26,858 nt of DNA, taken from NCBI RefSeq assembly GCF_938017615.1, contig NZ_CALIJA010000167.1:1-26858 (forward strand), read 5' to 3'. Made by a program: the position numbers and the translations under genes. Within the stretch, counting starts at the first letter, position 1. Every line of letters starts with the position of its first letter. Positions 23,709-26,858 of this stretch are shown one piece after another. This DNA comes from an uncultured Campylobacter sp. (GTDB lineage Bacteria > Campylobacterota > Campylobacteria > Campylobacterales > Campylobacteraceae). Under the pieces are notes generated by a model. That model was not told the origin of the DNA, did no database searches, and saw nothing but the letters and a program-made list of their open reading frames with translations.

Positions 23709-24968
23709 TTATTTTTGCATACTTTGCGACGCGATCGCCGTAAAAATCACGTCCGTGGAGCTATTGATCGCGGTTTCTACAGAGTCTTGGATTACGCCGA
23801 TGATAAAGCCGATCGCGACGACCTGCATTGCGATATCGTTTGAGATATTAAAGAGCGAGCACGCAAGCGGTATCAGCATCAATGAGCCGCCTGGCACGCC
23901 GCTAGCGCCGCACGCACCGACTGCCGAGACCACGCAAAGCAGTAGCGCCGTCCAAAAATCGGGGCGCACGCCGAGCGTATGAGCCGCGGCAAGCGCCAAG
24001 ATCGCGATTACCACCGCAGCGCCCGCCATATTTATCGTAGCTCCCAAAGGGATCGAGATCGAGCTTAGCTCGTCGCTGATACCGAGCTTTTTGCATAAAT
24101 TTAAATTTACCGGGATATTCGCCGCCGAACTGCGGGTGAAAAACGCCGTGAGGCCGCTTTCGCGCAGGCAGGTAAATACGAGCGGATATGGATTTTTCTT
24201 AATCACCGCAAAGACGATGAGCGGATTTACCACGAGGGCTACGAACGCCATCGCGCCTACGAGCACAACTACGATTCGCGCATATCCAAGCAGCGCATCG
24301 ACACCGGTTTGATACACGGTAGAAGCTACTAAGCCGAAAATTCCAAACGGCGCGAGCTGGATTACGAACTGCACGATTTTAGTTACCGCTTCGCTCAGAT
24401 CGGTAAAAATTTTCTTTGTTTCATTAGTACAAAATTTAAGCGCGACGCCAAGACCTATCGCCCAGGTTAAAATTCCTACGTAATTTCCGTGCGCGATAGC
24501 GTTTAGCGGATTATCTACGACCTTAAAAAGCAGATCTTTTAGCACGATCCAAACGCTCGCAGGAGCGGTATTTTCTGCCGCACCGACATTGCTTAGAGCA
24601 AGCTGCGTCGGAAATAAAAAGCTGGCTGCTACCCCCACGCACGAGGCTAAAAAGGTGCCTACGATATATAGAACAACCACGCGTTTTAAACCGCTTGCGC
24701 TGCCGTATTGTTTATTTACGATCGAGCTTAAAATCAAGATAAAAACTAAAATCGGAGCTACCGCTTTAAGGGCGCCTACGAATAAATTTCCTAAAATTTC
24801 CGCAAAAGCTACTACGTTTATTAAAAACGAATTGTGCTCTGCCGCAATATCGCCTGCCGTCGAACGCGCGGCAAAGCCCAAAATGGCGCCTATTATCAAG
24901 CCTGTAACTATGCGCAGAACTAGATTTTTATCTTTGTAGCTGGCTACTAATTTTTGAATCGAACTCAT
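23709..24968 (-). CDS. sstT: Serine/threonine:sodium symporter
   Basis: 419-aa secondary transporter of the dicarboxylate/amino acid:cation symporter (DAACS) family, with about eight membrane helices plus re-entrant loops. Signature substrate/Na+ segments match SstT: SIPLGATINMAGAAVVI and VGACGASGVPGGSLMLIPLA. RSSAANIPVNLNLCKKLG forms the re-entrant hairpin with the serine-rich motif. Serine is a main carbon source in the genus. The ATG at 24968 has AAAGG six bases upstream. It is divergent from metK (as with Cj1096c/Cj1097, from memory) and ends in a strong terminator. pyrB, adjacent in C. jejuni as I recall, is not between it and pepF. Confidence 0.94.
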   Translation of the reverse strand: MSSIQKLVASYKDKNLVLRIVTGLIIGAILGFAARSTAGDIAAEHNSFLINVVAFAEILGNLFVGALKAVAPILVFILILSSIVNKQYGSASGLKRVVVLYIVGTFLASCVGVAASFLFPTQLALSNVGAAENTAPASVWIVLKDLLFKVVDNPLNAIAHGNYVGILTWAIGLGVALKFCTNETKKIFTDLSEAVTKIVQFVIQLAPFGIFGLVASTVYQTGVDALLGYARIVVVLVGAMAFVALVVNPLIVFAVIKKNPYPLVFTCLRESGLTAFFTRSSAANIPVNLNLCKKLGISDELSSISIPLGATINMAGAAVVIAILALAAAHTLGVRPDFWTALLLCVVSAVGACGASGVPGGSLMLIPLACSLFNISNDIAMQVVAIGFIIGVIQDSVETAINSSTDVIFTAIASQSMQK

Positions 24969-24998
24969 TTTTTACCTTTCAATCAAAACGTCGTTTGA

Positions 24999-25004
24999 AA
25001 TATA
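24999..25004 (-). promoter_or_regulatory. possible -10 box for sstT
   Basis: TATATT on the minus strand (context CGATATATTTC), about 35 bases upstream of the sstT ATG. A TAAAAT slightly further upstream is an alternative. Confidence 0.35.
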
Positions 25005-25079
25005 TCGAAATTTTATTTAAGCGCATTTAAATTTGGGCGAAATTTCGTAATTTTTAGTCAATCTTAAAACCTCGTTAGA

Positions 25080-25085
25080 TAAAAT
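25080..25085 (+). promoter_or_regulatory. probable -10 box for metK
   Basis: TTAGATAAAATGCCCC (25075-25090), nearly the same as the alaS promoter core. It implies a short leader of about 20 nt that carries AGGAG (25103-25107) five bases before the ATG. There is no room for a SAM riboswitch. Confidence 0.55.
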
Positions 25086-25112
25086 GCCCCGAAATTTTAA
25101 TCAGGAGCAGAT

Positions 25113-26312
25113 ATGTATCTATTTACCAGCGAGGTCGTAAGCCCCGGTCATCCGGATAAATGCGCCGATATCATCGCAGACAGCATCGTGGATGAAATTT
25201 TAAAGCAAGACCCCAACGGGCGCGTCGCAGCGGAGGTTTTCATCGCAGGCAAACACGTAGTAATCGGCGGCGAAGTAAACGCCAAGATCGATTTTACTCA
25301 CGATGATTACCGCCACATCGTAAAGGGCGCGCTTAGCAAGATCGGCTACAACGACAACCCTCATTTCACGCGCGCACAGTGCCTGCATCCGCAGGATCTG
25401 CAAGTGGACGTATTTTTAAACCAGCAAAGCCCCGACATCAACCAAGGCGTCGATCAAGAGGGCGGCGAGATCGGAGCGGGGGATCAGGGCATAATGTTCG
25501 GTTTCGCAAGCTGCGAAACGAAAAATTTTATGCCGGCGGCGATCACCTACGCGAGGTTTCTTTGCGATCACGTTTATGCCTACGCAAAATCCCATCCCAA
25601 CGAGCTTGGTGTCGATATTAAGACGCAGGTTACAGTCGATTACGGCACGAAGAGCAATTTTGAGGAGTGCAAGCCGCAAAGCATCCATACGATCGTGGTT
25701 TCAGCGCCCTGCGTGGAGAGCATGAGCATCGAGCGCGTCCGAGATCTGATCGGAAATTTGATCGATTCGGCGGGGCTTCCGAAGGAGCTTTACGACAAGA
25801 GTAAAACGATCATCTACATCAATCCTACCGGCCGCTACGTAAATCACAGCTCGCTTCACGACAGCGGTCTAACGGGGCGCAAACTGATCGTAGATAGCTT
25901 CGGCGGCTACAGCCCGATAGGCGGCGGCGCTCAAAGTAGCAAAGACTACACTAAGGTCGATCGCAGCGGGCTTTATGCGGCGCGCTACATCGCCAAAAAT
26001 ATCGTCGCAGCAGGGCTTGCGAAAAAATGCATCGTCCAGCTCAGCTACGCAATCGGCGTCGCAAAGCCCGTCAGCGTCAGCGTCGATTGTATGGGGACAA
26101 ATTTAGGCGCGGCTAGCGACGATGAGCTATCTGCTTTCGTGCTTGAAAAATTTCCGCTCACGCCGCGCTGGATCATCGATAAATTCGGCCTTGATCGCCC
26201 GGGCAAAGGAAGCTTTCTCTACGCCGACGTCGCAGCGCGCGGACAGGTCGGAAACGACGAATACCCGTGGGAACAGCTTGACAGCGTGGAGCTTTTTAAG
26301 GCTTTGAAATAA
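25113..26312 (+). CDS. metK: S-adenosylmethionine synthase
   Basis: Makes SAM from methionine and ATP. 399 aa. Conserved blocks: SEVVSPGHPDKCADIIADS (His about 13), EIGAGDQGIMFGFA (about 119-132), SGLTGRKLIVDSFGG, and the phosphate-binding loop IGGGAQSSKDYTKVDRSG (about 269-286). The loop reads GGGAQSSKDY instead of the E. coli-type GGGAFSGKDP. I recall this variant as normal for epsilonproteobacterial MetK, so it is not damage. The C-terminal RGQVGNDEYPWEQLD is also typical. It is monocistronic by appearance, divergent from sstT, and followed by hairpins. Confidence 0.98.
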   Translation: MYLFTSEVVSPGHPDKCADIIADSIVDEILKQDPNGRVAAEVFIAGKHVVIGGEVNAKIDFTHDDYRHIVKGALSKIGYNDNPHFTRAQCLHPQDLQVDVFLNQQSPDINQGVDQEGGEIGAGDQGIMFGFASCETKNFMPAAITYARFLCDHVYAYAKSHPNELGVDIKTQVTVDYGTKSNFEECKPQSIHTIVVSAPCVESMSIERVRDLIGNLIDSAGLPKELYDKSKTIIYINPTGRYVNHSSLHDSGLTGRKLIVDSFGGYSPIGGGAQSSKDYTKVDRSGLYAARYIAKNIVAAGLAKKCIVQLSYAIGVAKPVSVSVDCMGTNLGAASDDELSAFVLEKFPLTPRWIIDKFGLDRPGKGSFLYADVAARGQVGNDEYPWEQLDSVELFKALK

Positions 26313-26355
26313 AATTTTACGCTTTGCAGTAGCGCCTTTTTAGCTTACGGCATTC

Positions 26356-26411
26356 GCTAGGCTTGCAGCAGCGAGCCTAGCTCAATATTCTACGCGGCTT
26401 TGCAGCCGTGT
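26356..26411 (+). terminator. two consecutive hairpins downstream of metK
   Basis: First: GCTAGGCT (26356-26363) and AGCCTAGC (26374-26381), perfect 8 bp. Second: ACGCGGCT (26392-26399), loop TTGC, AGCCGTGT (26404-26411), 8 bp with one G-U, followed only by AATTT. The T-tract is weak, so termination is plausible but unproven. Confidence 0.4.
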
Positions 26412-26569
26412 AATTTATCGCGCGCCCAAAAGTAGCGTTGCAGCAAAATTCTCCATCAAAATTCTAAGCCGCGAAATTTAAGAGTTTTCGCATGTAGAAT
26501 CGAATTTTAAAATTTTAAGCCCAGCTCGCGCAAAATTTTAAAATTGGCGCGCTGAAATTCCAAGGCTGA

Positions 26570-26608
26570 GCCCGTCTAGTTTAGTGATAAATTCTAACTA
26601 GAGCAGGC
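26570..26608 (+). terminator. imperfect hairpin followed by TTT
   Basis: GCC and TCTAGTT on the left pair with AACTAGA and GGC on the right, with a small internal loop and a nine-base apical loop, then TTTAAAA. It could end a transcript or a small RNA; there is no independent support. Confidence 0.3.
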
Positions 26609-26783
26609 TTTAAAAGTATTTGCATACAAGCTTTAAATCTGCAATCGCTTAAAATGAAATTTGACCTACAAAATTTTTTCTAACGCGCTTTTTACTTAAT
26701 CTCCGAAAGACAAAATTTTAAATTCTCCCTACTTGTGATGTTTAAGCGTGTAAATTTTAAAATTTTGCATTTTATTTGAAGTT

Positions 26784-26837
26784 TGCCGCTTTTATATAGA
26801 AAGAAAGACCCGAAGCAAATTTCATTTAAAAGCGGCA
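26784..26837. repeat. 11-bp inverted repeat with 32-bp spacer
   Basis: TGCCGCTTTTA (26784-26794) and TAAAAGCGGCA (26827-26837) are exact complements. The spacer is purine-rich (GAAAGAAAGACC). It may be an operator or transcript end belonging to the next gene. Confidence 0.4.
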
Positions 26838-26858
26838 TTTGCAAGATAAAAGCGCTGA

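Larger units (their letters stand above)
26313..26858. other. 546-bp gene-free right edge with several hairpins
   Basis: No ORF with a ribosome site, no tRNA and no tmRNA recognised. The sequence mixes GC-rich hairpins near metK with AAAATTTT-rich stretches like the other intergenic regions here. The next gene presumably begins or ends beyond the window. Confidence 0.55.

Noticed and set aside
25005..25112. SAM riboswitch upstream of metK
   Set aside because: The predicted leader is only about 20 nt and shows no conserved aptamer stems.
25920..25970. damaged MetK phosphate loop
   Set aside because: GGGAQSSKDY differs from E. coli but matches the type I remember for Campylobacter MetK; the rest is intact.
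26313..26858. tRNA or tmRNA gene in the right-hand gap
   Set aside because: No T-loop GTTCRA context with pairing arms and no tmRNA start or tag-coding sequence; the hairpins do not assemble into a cloverleaf.

Overview
The window reads as chromosomal DNA of a Campylobacter-type epsilonproteobacterium (Campylobacterota). The evidence is the set of gene neighbourhoods, the SstT/MetK/AlaS/FtsI sequence types, TAAAAT-type -10 boxes, and the very frequent AAATTT/AAAATTTT words. Base composition is moderate for the genus, roughly mid-40s % GC by eye, which fits the oral group (gracilis, showae, rectus) better than C. jejuni. Loss of two loci normally linked to flagella makes the non-motile C. gracilis an attractive but unproven guess. 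All locus comparisons are from memory; no search was run.

Layout. (1) 98-5596, minus strand: an overlapping operon alaS, a four-helix membrane protein, maf, mrcA (PBP1A). A divergent promoter region separates it from (2) 5718-7684, plus strand: a Gfo/Idh/MocA-like protein overlapping hemH. Blocks 1 and 2 match the C. jejuni Cj0503-Cj0508 neighbourhood. (3) 7687-8499, minus strand: an AT-rich accessory patch with a two-helix membrane protein and two tiny ORFs, one apparently frameshifted, downstream of a nucleotide-sugar dehydrogenase (8557-9813). (4) 9814-10204: gene-free DNA made of alternating AAATTT-type and GCCG-type blocks. (5) 10205-12025: ftsI. (6) 12088-23599, minus strand: a long housekeeping run. 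Listed from its right-hand (5') end it is pepF, a 135-aa protein, a UvrD/Rep helicase and truB, then an 826-bp gene-free gap, then ispE, smpB, a TlpA-like lipoprotein, clpS, clpA and aat. (7) sstT (minus) and metK (plus), divergent. (8) 26313-26858: gene-free DNA with several hairpins. Blocks 6 and 7 match the Cj1096-Cj1109 neighbourhood, apart from missing pyrB and csrA.

How the genes work together. Block 6 holds a full bacterial N-degron module: Aat adds Leu/Phe, ClpS recognises the degron and ClpA unfolds the substrate. SmpB (trans-translation tagging) is its neighbour. The unnamed 135-aa protein resembles the SspB family of ClpXP adaptors in its C-terminal half. If that holds, the locus also encodes a candidate adaptor for tagged proteins, a role not known to me in this phylum. 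This is the strongest lead in the window.

Other notable points: low-complexity insertions inside two catalytic enzymes (HemH and PepF); a MocA-like protein whose EKP lysine is replaced; a shared extended -10 motif at several promoters; degenerate tandem repeats in the gap where csrA would be expected.
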